Positions 51,257 to 63,267 are shown, counted from the first letter of the stretch. The stretch is 64,000 bases of DNA from Hypericum androsaemum (GCA_963995505.1 OZ023189.1:18127495-18191494); one strand, 5' to 3'. Notes: generated from the sequence alone by a model not told the origin. Numbers and translations are program-made.

Positions 51257-52188
51257 TTCGAGGCCGAGACCTGTAATGTGAAGATCACCGCAAAATTTAG
51301 AAGAGACGAAAATATTTATTAAAAAAAAAGAAAGGAAAAAATGCACGTAAATATGTAGAGAGGAAGAGGCCGAAACCGACGTCGTATGGGAACTTCCGAT
51401 CACCGGGAGCGTGACGCCGCCATCTTTGTTCTTGTTAAAAATATATATTTTTTCGAAATAATATTTAATAAACAGGGAGAAGGACAAACGGATTTTTGGT
51501 GCGAAGTGAGACAGAGACAGAGTGAAGGAGTAGCGACGATCAGTTTTCTTGGGCGAGTGTGGGGCCCAGAGAGGGGTCTCTGACACTGGCCCATTGGGCC
51601 ATCCTAAAAAAATTTAGTTAAAATCATAAAGTACTAAATACATTTTTATCTTTATTTTTTAATTGCTTGTCTAAATGACAAAAGTGACGAGTCTGTGGAC
51701 TGCCAAAAGTGACTTTTTTTTTGTTGCTATTCCTCATTATTAAAATTAGGAATATAGCTAGCTTTATAATCCAAATCCGCCCATTGGGGGAATGCTGGAA
51801 AATGTAAATTCGTAAATCGAGGTTACGAAATGACAAGAGGGCGATCAAACTTCCACATAGAAATTTGCAACAACAAAAAAAACCAAAAACTCCACTAAAG
51901 TGGGTTATACTCGTAATTTAATAAGTAAGACCAAAAGCCGCCTTTTACGCCCTTCATTCGCCTTACACTCTTTCAATCTTCGCTCCCGGATTTTTTGGTA
52001 AAATTTTAATATCTGAATCAAGAATGATCAGATTTTATTTAGTGGACAATTCTTCTAACAAGGGGCGTGCATTTCGCATTTATCAAATTTTTATGGAATA
52101 ATGAATTTACCAAATACGGAATTAGTAAGAAGTGACTATGATCTCGAGAGTGACTAGCAACCACTTACATCTCGAGTTCGAGTTTTTT
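51257..52188. other. DRD1 promoter side and AT-rich intergenic sequence
   Basis: 51257-51600 is the upstream region of DRD1 (minus). The rest is AT-rich with no supportable gene. Short ORFs here overlap low-complexity A-runs. Confidence 0.5.
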
Positions 52189-53461
52189 TGTGATACCCTG
52201 TTAAGTGATTTGATTATTACCATATCAACAAGGTGCACCTATTTTTCACGCACACATTTTGAGAGAATTCTAAGGTTAAGTGCGCTTGGTTTATGGCAAT
52301 TTCAAGATGCGTGACATCCGGAGAAATTTCCGAGATGTGTGTGAGTGAGGACACACATGCTCAAAAAGGCCCGTGTTGGTCCGTGGAGACTGTCGGTTAG
52401 ATCATGGGGCCTTGCAAGTGGTATCAAAGCAAGACCTCGGCTAGTACTGTATGGTTTCAGGACTAACCAAGCTGAAGCAAATAGGCATGTGACGCCCGAG
52501 GCCTAGAGGCCGGTGAGTGATCGTTAGTGTGAGAGTACACAAACAATAAGCGACTCCTGACAAGCATTATAGGTGAAAGGACACATGAAAGGATCGATCC
52601 CACATCGAAAAACAAGAGATTCTCAGATTGTTTGGTGTGGTACGACAAGGACGTCGCATATTTAAGGAGTGGTGAATGTGATACCCCGTTAAGATCTGTT
52701 AAGAAATGCTTAACTGATTTGATTGATACTATCCATATCAGCAAGATGCACCTACTTTTCTGGCACACACATTGAGAGAATTTCAAGGTTGACCTTGGAC
52801 AATTTCAGGATGGGTGAGCTCCTGAGAAATTTTTGAGATGCGTGTGATTGGTAAGGATGGCAGTGGGCAAGATCCAGCTAGGATATATAGGACCCAAATC
52901 CTTACCCAACTTTTGAATGGTGGACCCAGATCCTTACCCTTATCCTCTTTAAAAATAAGGATTCAGGCAGGATATATGTCGTAAAAATCGGGCAGGATCG
53001 GGCGACCCGCGTATCCCAGAAATTAAATTGTCATTTGATAGTTTTCAAATAGCAATTGAACAGTTTAAACAAATCAATATGAAGAAACCAGACAAGCAAA
53101 TCCAAACAAAAAATAAAGTTGGGTAGGTTGAAATTAAAATTTTGGTATTATGTTTAATAACTAATATATATTTATATTATTTTAAAAATTCGGGCAGGAT
53201 CTTATAGATCCATGTCCATGCCCTTACCCTTTTAAAATATAAGGATCCGGGCAGGATCATGGTCTAAACCCAGTCAAAGTCAGGGTAGACCCTCAAGTTA
53301 AGAGTCTAATTGCCATCCCTACATGTGACAGTGTGAGTGAGGACAAAACACAATACAAACTTTATGGGTTGATCCATGGAGAAAGCAGGTCAGATCACAA
53401 ATTATAAAGATCTCATCCGACTCAAATCTAGATATGTTGACCGAGTAGATCCAGATCCCCA
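52189..53461 (+). mobile_element. Cassandra-type TRIM retrotransposon with 5S rRNA-derived LTRs
   Basis: LTR1 at 52189-52417 begins TGTGATACCC and ends CCTTGCA; two bases later comes TGGTATCAAAGC (52420), a tRNA-Met primer binding site. A ~260-bp non-coding interior ends with a purine-rich tract (AAGGAGTGGTGAA) before LTR2, which starts TGTGATACCCC at 52677. Inside LTR1, 52267-52335 aligns with the 3' half of plant 5S rRNA: AATTCTAAGGTTAAGTGCGC against the 5S AACTCCGAAGTTAAGCGTGC, then GATGCGTGACATCC against GATGGGTGACCTCC. LTRs carrying 5S sequence are the hallmark of Cassandra. LTR2 has a shortened 5S part (52778-52842) and is split by a MITE. It codes for nothing, as expected for a TRIM. 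Confidence 0.75.
52851..53325. mobile_element. hAT-type MITE inserted in TRIM LTR2
   Basis: The insert starts AAGGATGGCAGTGGG and ends TCTAATTGCCATCCCT; the ends are inverted (AGGATGGCA) and of the AGGGATGGCAA type known from plant hAT MITEs. LTR homology resumes after it. The flanks CGTGTGAT and CATGTGAC are a poor 8-bp match, so the exact borders are uncertain. It has no coding capacity and holds GGGCAGGAT repeats. A related, shortened copy sits in the duplicated segment (about 54285-54780). Confidence 0.65.
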
Positions 53462-55614
53462 TGGTATCATCCAAAAACTTTATTCAGGTGAAACCAAATA
53501 CAAACTTTTTATTTGGTAAATGAGAGATTTTTTCAAATTTACCAAAATTTTACCAAGAATTTAAACTTTTTAGCAAATTTGGGAGTCAGTAAAGGAGTTA
53601 TGCTAGAACATAGAGAGATTTTGTGGTGCATTTCTACTAAAACCTAAACAAAAACAATTCCCAAATTGGATGGAGAGTGAAGACTATGAAAGACAAATAG
53701 AGAAGTTAGAAAAGCTTACCGATGTGAGAATAGTTGTCGATTGGTGCCTCGTGGTGGTCACCTCATCAAAGAGATGGTCACCGTGTGTGGAAATAGGAGA
53801 GTCAGGAAAAAAAGAGACTGCGCCGCCTCTGGTTAATTTGGGGTAGAACTTTAGGTTTAGTCGGGGTGGAACTTTAGGTTTTATATAGGCAGGAAAATTA
53901 AATTTTGGTAATTTAGTTTATTCGAGATTTTGGTAAAATATAAGTATTTTTATCAAAATTCCAAATTATCAATATTTATTGAATTCTAAAAAAACTACCA
54001 ATTTAAATTCAGAATATCAATTTTAGATTGCGTATTACCATTTACTAAAAATTTAACAAATTTACCAATTTTCAATTATAATTTTTTGAGTTGGATGAGA
54101 TATTTGAAAGATGGGAAAAGCACTTCTAACAAGTATCTAATATTGTTACGTTCTCTAATACTCGAACTCGAGACCTTTTAGTTAAGCTAAACAACGCTCT
54201 CACTTGTTAATCCAAGTACTTGTTGGTTCCAATTATCATATGACACACACATTGAGAGAACTTCAAGCTCAAGGTTGACCTTGGGCCTTGTCCTCTTTAA
54301 AAATAAGGATTCAGGCAGGATATGGGTCGTAAAAAACAGCGCGGGTCAGTATTTTTTAATTATTTAGTAAAAAAAATTAAAAATAAAGATTCGGGCAGGA
54401 TATGGATCGTAAAAAATCGGGCAGGATCGGCCGACCCATGGGTCAGTATTTTTTTAATTATTTAGTTAAAAAAATTAAATTGTCATTTGATAGTTTTCAA
54501 ATTGTAATTGAATAGTTTCATTCATTAAACAAATCAATATAAAGAAATGAGACAAGAAAATTCAAACAAAAAATAAAATTGGGTAGGTTGAAATTAAAAT
54601 TTTGGTATTATGTTTAATAACTAATATATATTTATATTATTTTAAAAATTCGGATAGGATCCTATAGATCCATGTATATGCTCTTATCCTTTTAAAATAT
54701 AAGGATCCAGGCAAGATCAAGGTCTAGACCCGGTCAAAGTCAGGGTAGACCCTCATGGTAAGAGTCTAATTACCATCCCTATATGTGACGGTATGAGTGA
54801 GGCCAAAACACAATAAAAAAGGCTCGTGTTGATCCATGAAGAAATTTGGTCAGATCACGAGTAATAAAGATCTCATCCGACTCGAATCTAGATATGTTAA
54901 CCGAGCTGATCCAGATCCCCATGGTATCATCCAAAAAATTTAGGGATAAGTTTATTTCGAGTCCTGTGGTTTACACGGATTTTGTGATATGATCCTGAAG
55001 TCTAGAAATGACTTTTTTGGTACTTGTAGTTTCACTTTTTTGCATTAGAGGCTCGAGAGCCTCCCCGAGCCAAAATCAGCTCCGAACCTAGAAACGACAT
55101 TGTTTCACTACTGAGGTGGCATGCCATGTTAGAAATTTTAATCTAGTTGGCAATATAAGGTGTCATAGTGAATTTTTTTTTTTAAATACCTTAAAATTTG
55201 CACTCATCTCTCGGCACGCCTTCTCTTCTTCATCCTCCCCTCTCTTCTTCTTCTTCCTCCCTCTCTCACATCTCTCCCTGTAAGAACGCAATTTCCAATA
55301 TGTTCATCTCATCCCCTTACCGCCAACATCTGCTCTTCCTCCCCCGTTGCTCCAATCTCCTCCTCCGACCTTTCTCACTCTCTTCCCTGTGCTCCTCATC
55401 CTCTAACTTTTTTCATTGACAAGGTTTGAAGATTATATCCAAAAAACATAAACACTACAAGTCAGGGATAAATGGGGCCCTCTCTCCATTCATCATCAGT
55501 AGCCAATCCCAATTATTAATCACAAAAGTATTTAATTGTATTTAAATCAAAATCCCCAATCTCAATTCTGAACCAAATCCAATCTCCATTTGTCCTAGAT
55601 CGAGCTCCAAACTG

Positions 55615-55861
55615 ATGTCGTCAGAGATCGAAGTGGTCATTGAAGACGACGCCAGTGGGAGGGGGAACCAGATGCGTCAACTTCGACTGCTGCTGGTGGG
55701 GGAGAGGACGAGGTGGAGTAGAGGGAGGACGTGTACACGGCGGCGGCGTATGGGGACATGGAGAAGCTTGACTGGCTTGTGGAGTCCGACGCCCTTGGGT
55801 ACTGTGCTCTCCAGTGGGCCTCCCTCAACAACCGAACCGTCGTCACCCAGTTCATCCTCGA
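55615..55861 (+). pseudogene. TIP1: Captured exon 1 of a TIP1-like ankyrin-DHHC S-acyltransferase
   Basis: The piece begins MSSEIEVV, as does Arabidopsis TIP1 (TIP GROWTH DEFECTIVE 1). After a frameshift and an in-frame TAG near 55720 it continues as [19 protein letters not shown], then [19 protein letters not shown], the start of the first ankyrin repeats. It ends at ILE followed by GTTGGT, a position fitting the exon 1 donor, and the following ~100 bp look like intron. The rest of the gene (more ankyrin repeats, DHHC domain, membrane helices) is absent. Frameshift, stop and truncation rule out a working S-acyltransferase. Confidence 0.85.
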
Positions 55862-56174
55862 GGTTGGTTAGCTCGATCTGATTCTACAAATTGGGGGTAG
55901 TTGATTTGGTTTGTTTGGGTGTTTGTACGCAGATTAGGTTTAGATTACCACAGCTATGGTTGCTTGGGACGGGGCAGAGCGGCACATGTACAAACTTTAA
56001 TTGGGGGTCAGGGAATAAGACGGTGGCACCGGAGAACGTGTTCTTATCGGTGGGCAATTACTTATGGGCGGAGCGGCACATGTACCGACTTTGAATTGAG
56101 AATGTTTGTTGCTGACTCGGCCGTAAAAGTTCTTCTTGTCCATTCCCTATTAAACTCTCATAGATGGGTACACT

Positions 56175-56826
56175 TAGACCTGGCCATTGTTAGAATCCGA
56201 TTCGTGATTTTATTCGATTCGATTCGTTCTCAATTCGATTCGATTCAGTCACAATTTGATTCGTCCAAAATTCGATTCGAATTCGTCAAGGGACGAATTA
56301 AATATGGTTTAAGATTTCTACAATTGGTCAAACCAGCAAATTAAATTCGAATTCGAGCATCGAATTTGATCCGAGTCCAATTCATGTAAATTCGATGAAA
56401 ATTCATCCATATTATGTAATTTTTTTAAAGAAAGTACCAAGAAGTACTTATATTACTATCTAACTATGTCATCAAGTAGAGCAAATGATATGTAGGTAAT
56501 TTAATTTGGTATATTAAATACAATCCCAATCTTTAATTTATTTCTTTTTCCCAAAAAAAGTTCAATATTAAACCAAAATTTTAAAATATATCAAAAAAAT
56601 GTGAAATTTTTGAATTTTTTCTAAAAATTTTTGGTATTTTTTTAAATTTTTATTCAATATTAGAATTAATAAAATAATTCAAATTCAATTCAATTTGAAT
56701 TTGAAGAATCGTAATTCGTATTCGATTCGACTTTGGACGAATTGAATACGGTTTAAGGTTTTGATGAATTCGAATTTGAATCAATTCAATTCGGATCTGA
56801 CCCAATTCGAACCGTGGTCAGGTCTA
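56175..56826. mobile_element. hAT-type MITE nested in the Pack-MULE
   Basis: Inverted ends TAGACCTGGCCATTGTT (left) and TAGACCTGACCACGGTT (right, complement), flanked by GGTACACT (56167-56174) and GGTACGCT (56827-56834), an 8-bp target duplication with one change. The 652-bp body is full of TTCGATTCGATTC-type repeats near both ends and AT-rich in the middle. No coding capacity. Confidence 0.8.
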
Positions 56827-58005
56827 GGTACGCTTCCCACGTCTAGGTTTTAGATTGGTATTATTTTTATTTTAGACTAATTTTGTTGCTTGAACATTTG
56901 GGGATTTTTTCCATTGAGGAAGAAGAGAGGGGAGGAGGAAGAAGGAGAGAGGATGCCGAGAGATGAGTGCAAATTTTTAGGTATTTTTTTGAAAATTTCT
57001 ACTATGACATCTCATATTGCCAACTAGATTAAAATTTTCAATGTGACGTGCCAACTCAGCAACAAAATGACGTCGTTTCTAGGTTTGGAGCTGATTTTTG
57101 GCTCAGGGAGGCTCCCGAGCCTCTAACGCAAAAAATATAAAATCACAATTACCAAAAAAGTCATTTCTAGACCTCAGGATTATATCACAAAATCTGTGTA
57201 AACCACAATACTCAAAATAAACTTATCCCAAAAAATTATTCAGGTGAAACCAAATACAAACTTTTTATTCGGTAAATGAGGGATTTTTTCAAATTTACCA
57301 AAATTTTACCAAGAACTTTAACTTTTTAGCAAATTTGGGAGTCGATAACGGAGTTATGCTAGAACATAGAGAGATTTTGTGGTGCATTTATACTAAAACC
57401 TACACGAAAATAATTCCCAAATTGGATGGAGAGTGAAGAATATGAAAGACAAATAGAGAAGTTAGAAAAGCTTACCCATGTGAGAATAGTCGTCGATTGG
57501 TGCCTCATGGTGGTCACCTTATCAGAGTGATGGTCACCGTGTGTGGAAATAGGAGAGTCAGGGAAAAGGGAGACTGCGCCGCCTCTGGTTAATTTGGGGT
57601 AGAACTTTAGGTTTAGTCGGGGTAGAACTTTAGGTTTTATATATGCAGGAAAATTAACTTTTGGTAATTTGGTTTATTATAGATTTTGGTATAATATAAG
57701 TATTTTAATCAAAATTCCACAATATCAATATTTATCGAATTCTAAAAAAACTACCAAATTAAATTCAGAATATCAATTTTAGATTGCGTATTGCTAAAAA
57801 TTTAACAAATTTACCAATTTTCAATCACCATTTTTTGAGTTGGATGAGATATTTAAAAGATGGCAAAAGCACTTCTAACAAGTATCTAACATTGTTTCGT
57901 TCTCTAAGATTCGAACTCGAGATTTTTTAGTTAAGCTAAACAACGCTCTCACTTGTTAATCCAAGTACTCGTTGGTATTTGGTTCCAACTTCCAATTATC
58001 ATATT

Positions 58006-58602
58006 GCACACTCCTAATAGTATTTTTCTAACCGTAAGCCTTAAATAAAAGATATCTTTATCAATGACAATGTCACTATTTTTGTTAGAAAAAAGAAAAA
58101 CATGGTTGGGTCGGTGACATTGGGTGGCTCACTGACTCACCAACTGGCCAGTGCATTTTTTTGTTGTGAAATTAACAATTGTGTAGTAAAAAAGTTGGGT
58201 TAAGTTGGTATCATTTATAAAATATAAAAAATTAGAAATGTAAGTTGTGGTACGACAGAAATATTGATTATTTATTAAAATGACGGGTTGAGTTATGAAA
58301 TAAACACATTCTTAACTCCCACTTATTATTCCCTCCTTTCTCCCCAACGGGCCACGTCCGCCGTTCGATTCCCAATTTCAAATCCATGCAGCCAAGCCAC
58401 GGGAATTCGATTCGCTCCCCAATTACTAAACTTATTATAAATTAATTTAATCAGTGTGAATTATTTTTCCCGTGATCTACTCTGGGAGTCAGAGATTTGA
58501 ATTAATTAACGTAGATCATTATTTAATGTGCGTCTTCTCCTATTTCTCTATATTATGACAATTCTCCAAGAAACAACAGCCATAAACCCTAACTTAGCAG
58601 CC
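58006..58602. other. Promoter region of SAE2
   Basis: About 600 bp, AT-rich, between the TRIM-derived repeat and the SAE2 start. No clear TATA box chosen. Confidence 0.45.
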
Positions 58603-61600
58603 ATGGCTGACGTCAAGGTGAAGAAAAAGGCTCCGCCTTTATTGAAACCCAGTTCTCGTTTCCACCTGGCGTACTGGTTAACGAGTTGTTTGTTGGTTTT
58701 TGGTTTTGAATTTTTCTGGGTTTTTGGTTTTAGGGCGCGAAAGTGCTTATGGTGGGAGCAGGAGGAATTGGGTGCGAGCTCCTCAAGACTTTGGCTCTCT
58801 CTGGATTCCAGGACATTCATATTGTGAGTCTTCTTCTTTTCTTTGGGTTGGTTGGGAATTTAGTTGTGGTGTTAGTTGGCTTCTTAACTTGGGAGCCTGA
58901 GAATGTAATTGTTCCTTCGGGCTTGGAGCAGAGAATTGAAGTTGGAAGTTTGCAACTTTTCCCCTCGCCTTTCTCGCCTCTTTGGTATTTTTGTAGAGAA
59001 TTTTACTAGTGGTATTAGGTAGTCCAATCTGGGACTGGGAGTTCCCTTTTGCTTGCTAGTTAGTTTCTCAACTTGGGAGCCCGAGAATGTAATTGCTTCG
59101 TTTCCGACTTCGAGCAGAGAATTGAAGTAGAAAGCTTGGAACTTTTCTGTAGTTGGAATATGCATGGTTAGAAGCTATCTTTTCCCTCGCTTTTTAGACT
59201 CTTTGGTGTGTTTTAGAGAATTTTAATGGCAGCTTTAGGTAGTTGAATTTGGGAGTTCCCTTTGTTCGCTTATTAGCTTCTTAGGTTTGGAGCATGAGTA
59301 TGTAGTTGCTTCCTTTCTGACTAGAAACAGAGAATTTAAGTAGACACTTTGGTGCTCTTGCTGCTGTTGGAATATGCATGGTGATTGGCATGGACGCCAT
59401 GGGGACTTGTTGACAGGATGTAATAACTATCTTTTGGGTTTGTGTCTGTTGTTTGCAGATCGACATGGACACCATAGAAGTCAGTAACCTGAATAGGCAG
59501 TTTTTATTCCGGAAATCACATGTCGGGCAGTCCAAGGCCAAGGTGAATCTCTTTTGTAAGTATATGATCCAGTGGTGATCCTTTTGGTTCTGTAGTGGTA
59601 CCTGATGTTATTGTATTCAGGTTGCGCGAGATGCAGTGCTGAGATTCTGTCCTAACATAAGCATCACACCATACCATGCCAATGTAAAAGATCCAGGTTT
59701 CAACACGGAGTTCTTCAAGCAATTTAGTGTTGTTCTGAATGGACTTGACAACTTGGATGCGAGGCGGCACGTAAATCGGCTTTGCTTGGCAGCTGATGTT
59801 CCTTTGGTTGAGAGTGGGACAACTGGGTTTCTGGGACAGGTCAAATTTTCTTGTCTACGCTGTCATTAATTACCCTTAGTCTATATGTGATGCTTTTCGT
59901 ATCCTTTTGTTCTTTCCTGTATTTCAAGTGTATGAACTAGTCTTAAAAATTTAGCTAGTTTGTAGGCTGCAGATTTAGGGCTCCTTATAAAGAAATAATC
60001 TTTTAGTCCTGGATGTTAATAGTTTTTTCTCTTCGTTCTTTTATTCTTCTAGCTTATTTAAACTACAATAAAATTTTTATCTGGTTCTTCACATTCTGCA
60101 CCCTTCCGCAAGATTCACTTTTCAAGCTGTACCTTCAGTTTGCACTCAATATCTACTATAATACTGGGAGCCCATTGTAAATACTTTCCTTTTCCTTTCT
60201 GAAAAAGGTTACTGTGCACATGAAGGGAAAAACAGAGTGCTATGAGTGTTATCCGAAACCTGCTCCAAAAACCTTTCCTGTCTGTACAATTACCAATACA
60301 CCTTCAAAGGTATGACTTCTAGATTATATTGAATATTCGTATAGTTTCTGGAGCTACTTATTGGTTGGTGTTCTATTTGGTTAGTTCAGATATTTCACGA
60401 GATGTCTTTGTTGGAAAAAATTGTCCGTCACCTATGCTTATAGACTGAATTTTTCCTTGTTCATGATTTTCAATTACATTCTATTGATCCCAGTGTGAAA
60501 TTTTACTTCTTCATGATAGAATTTAATGATATTTGGATTGGAAACTGGAAAGGCCCTCTGTGCAGTTGTGTTAGGAGCCAGATGGAGGACAAGTGTTATC
60601 TTAATGGAAATGTCATTTTTCTCAATACAGAAATTTTGAGTGGCAACTTTTTTGTTATTGATTGCAGTTCGTTCACTGTATTGTTTGGGCGAAGGAATTG
60701 CTTTTTGCAAAGCTGTTTGGTGACAAAAATAAGGAAAATGATTTAAACGTGCGCTCGAGTCAAGCTGCTAGCTCATCAGAACAAGCAGCTGATGTGTTTG
60801 AACGAATGGAAGGGGAAGACCTTGAACAGTACGGAAGGAGGATATACGATCATGTCTTTGGCCACAACATTGAATCTGCTTTATCTAATGAAGAGACGTG
60901 GAAAAACCGTAACAGGCCAAGTCCAATTTATATCAAGGATATTCTACCCGATAAAATGAGTAAACCAAATGGAAGTACCAGAAAACAATGTGCAACAGAT
61001 GATTCTTCCTTTGTATCTGCTATGCCATCCCTGGGCCTGAAGAATCCACAAGACGTCTGGAGCCTTGGCGACAATTCAAGAGTCTTTCTTGAAGCTCTGA
61101 AGTTGTTTTTCACCAACAGAAAACAAGTTTGTAAATCCTTCTCGGTCATAGCATTGCTTGATTGATTAATGAATTTCTGTACGATCTCTTTCTTTATATC
61201 CAGCTCTGAAGATTTTGCTAAAAGTTGCTACTGACAGGAGATTTTATTCTGTCAATCCATATATAACAGGAGGTTGGGAATCTGATTTTTGACAAAGATG
61301 ATCAGTTAGCAGTAGAATTTGTCACTGCAGCGGCAAATATCAGGGCCGCTTCATTTGGGATTCCGATATGCAGCCTGTTTGAGGCGAAAGGTATTGCTGG
61401 TAACATTGTGCATGCGATTGCAACGACAAATGCTATTATTGCTGGCATAATTGTCATTGAAGCTATTAAAGTACTAAAGAGGGACGCTGGCAACTACAGG
61501 TATCCTGCGCTTCCCCCTTTCTGTTTCACATTTGGTTGTCTGTGTTGGATCATAACATGCGACATTTGCCAATTTTAATGTTATTTTTTGCTTGAACCAT

Positions 61601-62684
61601 ATGTGCATGACAAATATTTTCTAGGATGATTGTAGAAAAGATGATGAAATTTGTTCTTTGCATCCATTCTTACGCATCTTTATGCAGGATGACGTATTGT
61701 CTGGAACATCCCACCAGAAAGATGCTTCTTATGCCAGTAGAACCCTTCGAGCCTAACAAATCCTGCTATGTTTGCTCTAACGTATACCTGATCCTCAATT
61801 TAACCTGTTACCTTCCGTATACATGTCAAGATGGCTATTACTTATGATGGTTTGATGCAGACACCACTAACACTGGAGATCAACACCAATTGCTCAAAGC
61901 TGAAAGATTTCGTTGACAAAATTATTAAAGCCAAGCTTGGCATGCACTCTCCGCTCATTATGTGTGGATCTGCCCTCCTGTATGAAGTTGGAGATGATCT
62001 TGACGAGGGAGAGGTGGCAACTTACACTGCTAATCTGGAAAAGGTGCACTTATGTTCTTTGTTCTTGTTAGAAGTTTGCGATACACATGATTACTAAATT
62101 ATATTTTTTCATGTTCTTTCAGGCTTTATCTCAACTTCCTGTTCCAATTACAGAGGGAACAACAGTTGATGTGGAGGATCTCCTACAGGAATTAACGTGC
62201 AAAATATATGTAAAACATAGGTTAGTTTGTTCAAACAAAGCCTGTTGTATGCTGGTTTTTGCGGAATTGCTTGCTGTCAGTCAATGCTGCTTGGTATTTA
62301 GCTCTCGGGTGCACGATTATATTGCTTTCGATACATGTTGCATAGGCTGAATCGTTGTTTGCTTTCGATACATGTATTTTCTCTATTTTTCTGAGCAGAG
62401 AAGAATTTGATGAAGAGGAAGAACCGGATGGAATGGTTCTCTCTGGATGGATACAATCTAAACAAGAGAAGAAGGATGGCGACCAACCAAATGGAAATGG
62501 CGACAGTTCAGGGAACAAGAGAAAGCTGTCTGATTCTGCAGACGAGGAGGCTAAAGTTCCCTCTAGCGTCCCCGATGATTCTGACAATCATAGCAAAATA
62601 ACAAACCTCGACGATGAAGACGATGAGCTTCTTATTCTCGATAAGTTTGAGACGGACACAATCAAGAAGAAGAGGTTGTCCTAA
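58603..62684 (+). CDS. SAE2: SUMO-activating enzyme subunit 2 (E1 large subunit, UBA2)
   Basis: Eleven exons: 58603-58617, 58734-58823, 59459-59542, 59621-59839, 60208-60309, 60668-61126, 61270-61499, 61688-61781, 61861-62043, 62123-62220, 62399-62684; 619 residues. The adenylation domain shows [34 protein letters not shown] and [11 protein letters not shown]. Zinc cysteines are in ECYEC and CYVC. The catalytic cysteine is in [14 protein letters not shown] (about residue 163), the cysteine that takes SUMO as a thioester. A ubiquitin-fold domain follows, then an acidic, Lys-rich tail with KKKRLS, a likely nuclear signal. With SAE1 it activates SUMO for the E2 SCE1 in the nucleus. Exon 1 is only five codons (MADVK), chosen because AAG|GTGAAG splices in frame to [11 protein letters not shown]; reading through gives a stop-interrupted frame. 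Confidence 0.93.
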
Positions 62685-63267
62685 CCAGGTTTGAACCTGA
62701 CCCGTAGGTGTCTAGCGTACTAATTTTGTACCTCTCAGAGAGAAGTGATTCTTTTGGTCGTAGCTGCTGCTAATGTAGTCTCGCCTCCTTTTCGTTTACA
62801 AGTGTAACAGGATGTGTATTCTTCTTGCTGATCGATGTGATGGAATTGGTAGTGTCTTTACTCCGAAAGTGAGGAGTTGATGCATCTTTTTAGGCGAAGC
62901 AAGATTGTTCCACAAATTTTTTTCGGGTGAACCTCTGGTTTTCAGAATCGAGATTAAAGAAATTCATTGAGAAGATGGGGATAGTTTCCTACCCTTGTGA
63001 AAATAAGTAGAAAGCAGCAAGCGTAGAGTATGCTTCCTATGCATTTATTTATTATTGCTAATCTTCGTAGCTTCCCAAGAGCTTAAATTGAAATGGCCAG
63101 AGAACAATGAACATTATTTCAGAGGTCCCTTGGTAAGCGGTCCGTGACATTCTACTATACATCTACCATTCTCCATCACCTCATTGCTTAATCTGCTTGT
63201 TACAATGAGGGATCTCTATTAGATCATTTTAATTACTAAAGGGTCTCTCTCCTTTTTGGGTGTGGTC
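62685..63267. other. Region between convergent SAE2 and OXS3-like genes
   Basis: SAE2 3' UTR on the left and probable 3' UTR of the minus-strand gene on the right. No other feature seen. Confidence 0.5.

Larger units (their letters stand above)
54943..57229. mobile_element. Pack-MULE carrying a TIP1 exon fragment
   Basis: Long inverted ends of about 300 bp: 54943 onward begins GGGATAAGTTTATTTCGAGT and the complement of 57229 begins GGGATAAGTTTATTTTGAGT. Both arms run through the GAGGCTCxxGAGCCTC palindrome and an ACGAC block to TGCACTCATCTCTCGGC. Flanks AAAAATTTA (54934-54942) and AAAAAATTA (57230-57238) match at eight of nine positions, fitting Mutator 9-bp duplication. The host sequence is the second copy of the duplicated TRIM segment; the first copy shows the empty site near 53473. 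Inside are a fragment of the TIP1 gene and a nested hAT MITE. No transposase seen. Confidence 0.8.
53462..58005. repeat. TRIM-derived segment present twice, second copy split by a Pack-MULE
   Basis: The stretch 52756-54230 has a second, diverged copy at 54247-54942 continued at 57230-57995. Both contain the MITE, a CCCCA|TGGTATCATCC junction (53461/53462 and 54921/54922) that looks like an LTR end plus primer binding site, and a ~750-bp AT-rich interior ending CACTTGTTAATCCAAGTAC. The arrangement resembles LTR-interior-LTR-interior multimers formed by recombination. The second copy lacks part of the MITE left end. Confidence 0.7.

Noticed and set aside
54150..54225. tRNA-like motif (box B GAGTTCGAGT on the minus strand), repeated near 57895-57965
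   Set aside because: No cloverleaf can be made; at best a decayed tRNA-derived SINE tail inside the duplicated TRIM segment. Not a tRNA gene.
56090..56344. ORFs around 55891-56344 within the Pack-MULE
   Set aside because: They run through presumed intron and into the nested hAT MITE repeats.
59516..59844. Minus-strand ORFs opposite SAE2 exon 4
   Set aside because: Shadows of the coding exon on the opposite strand.
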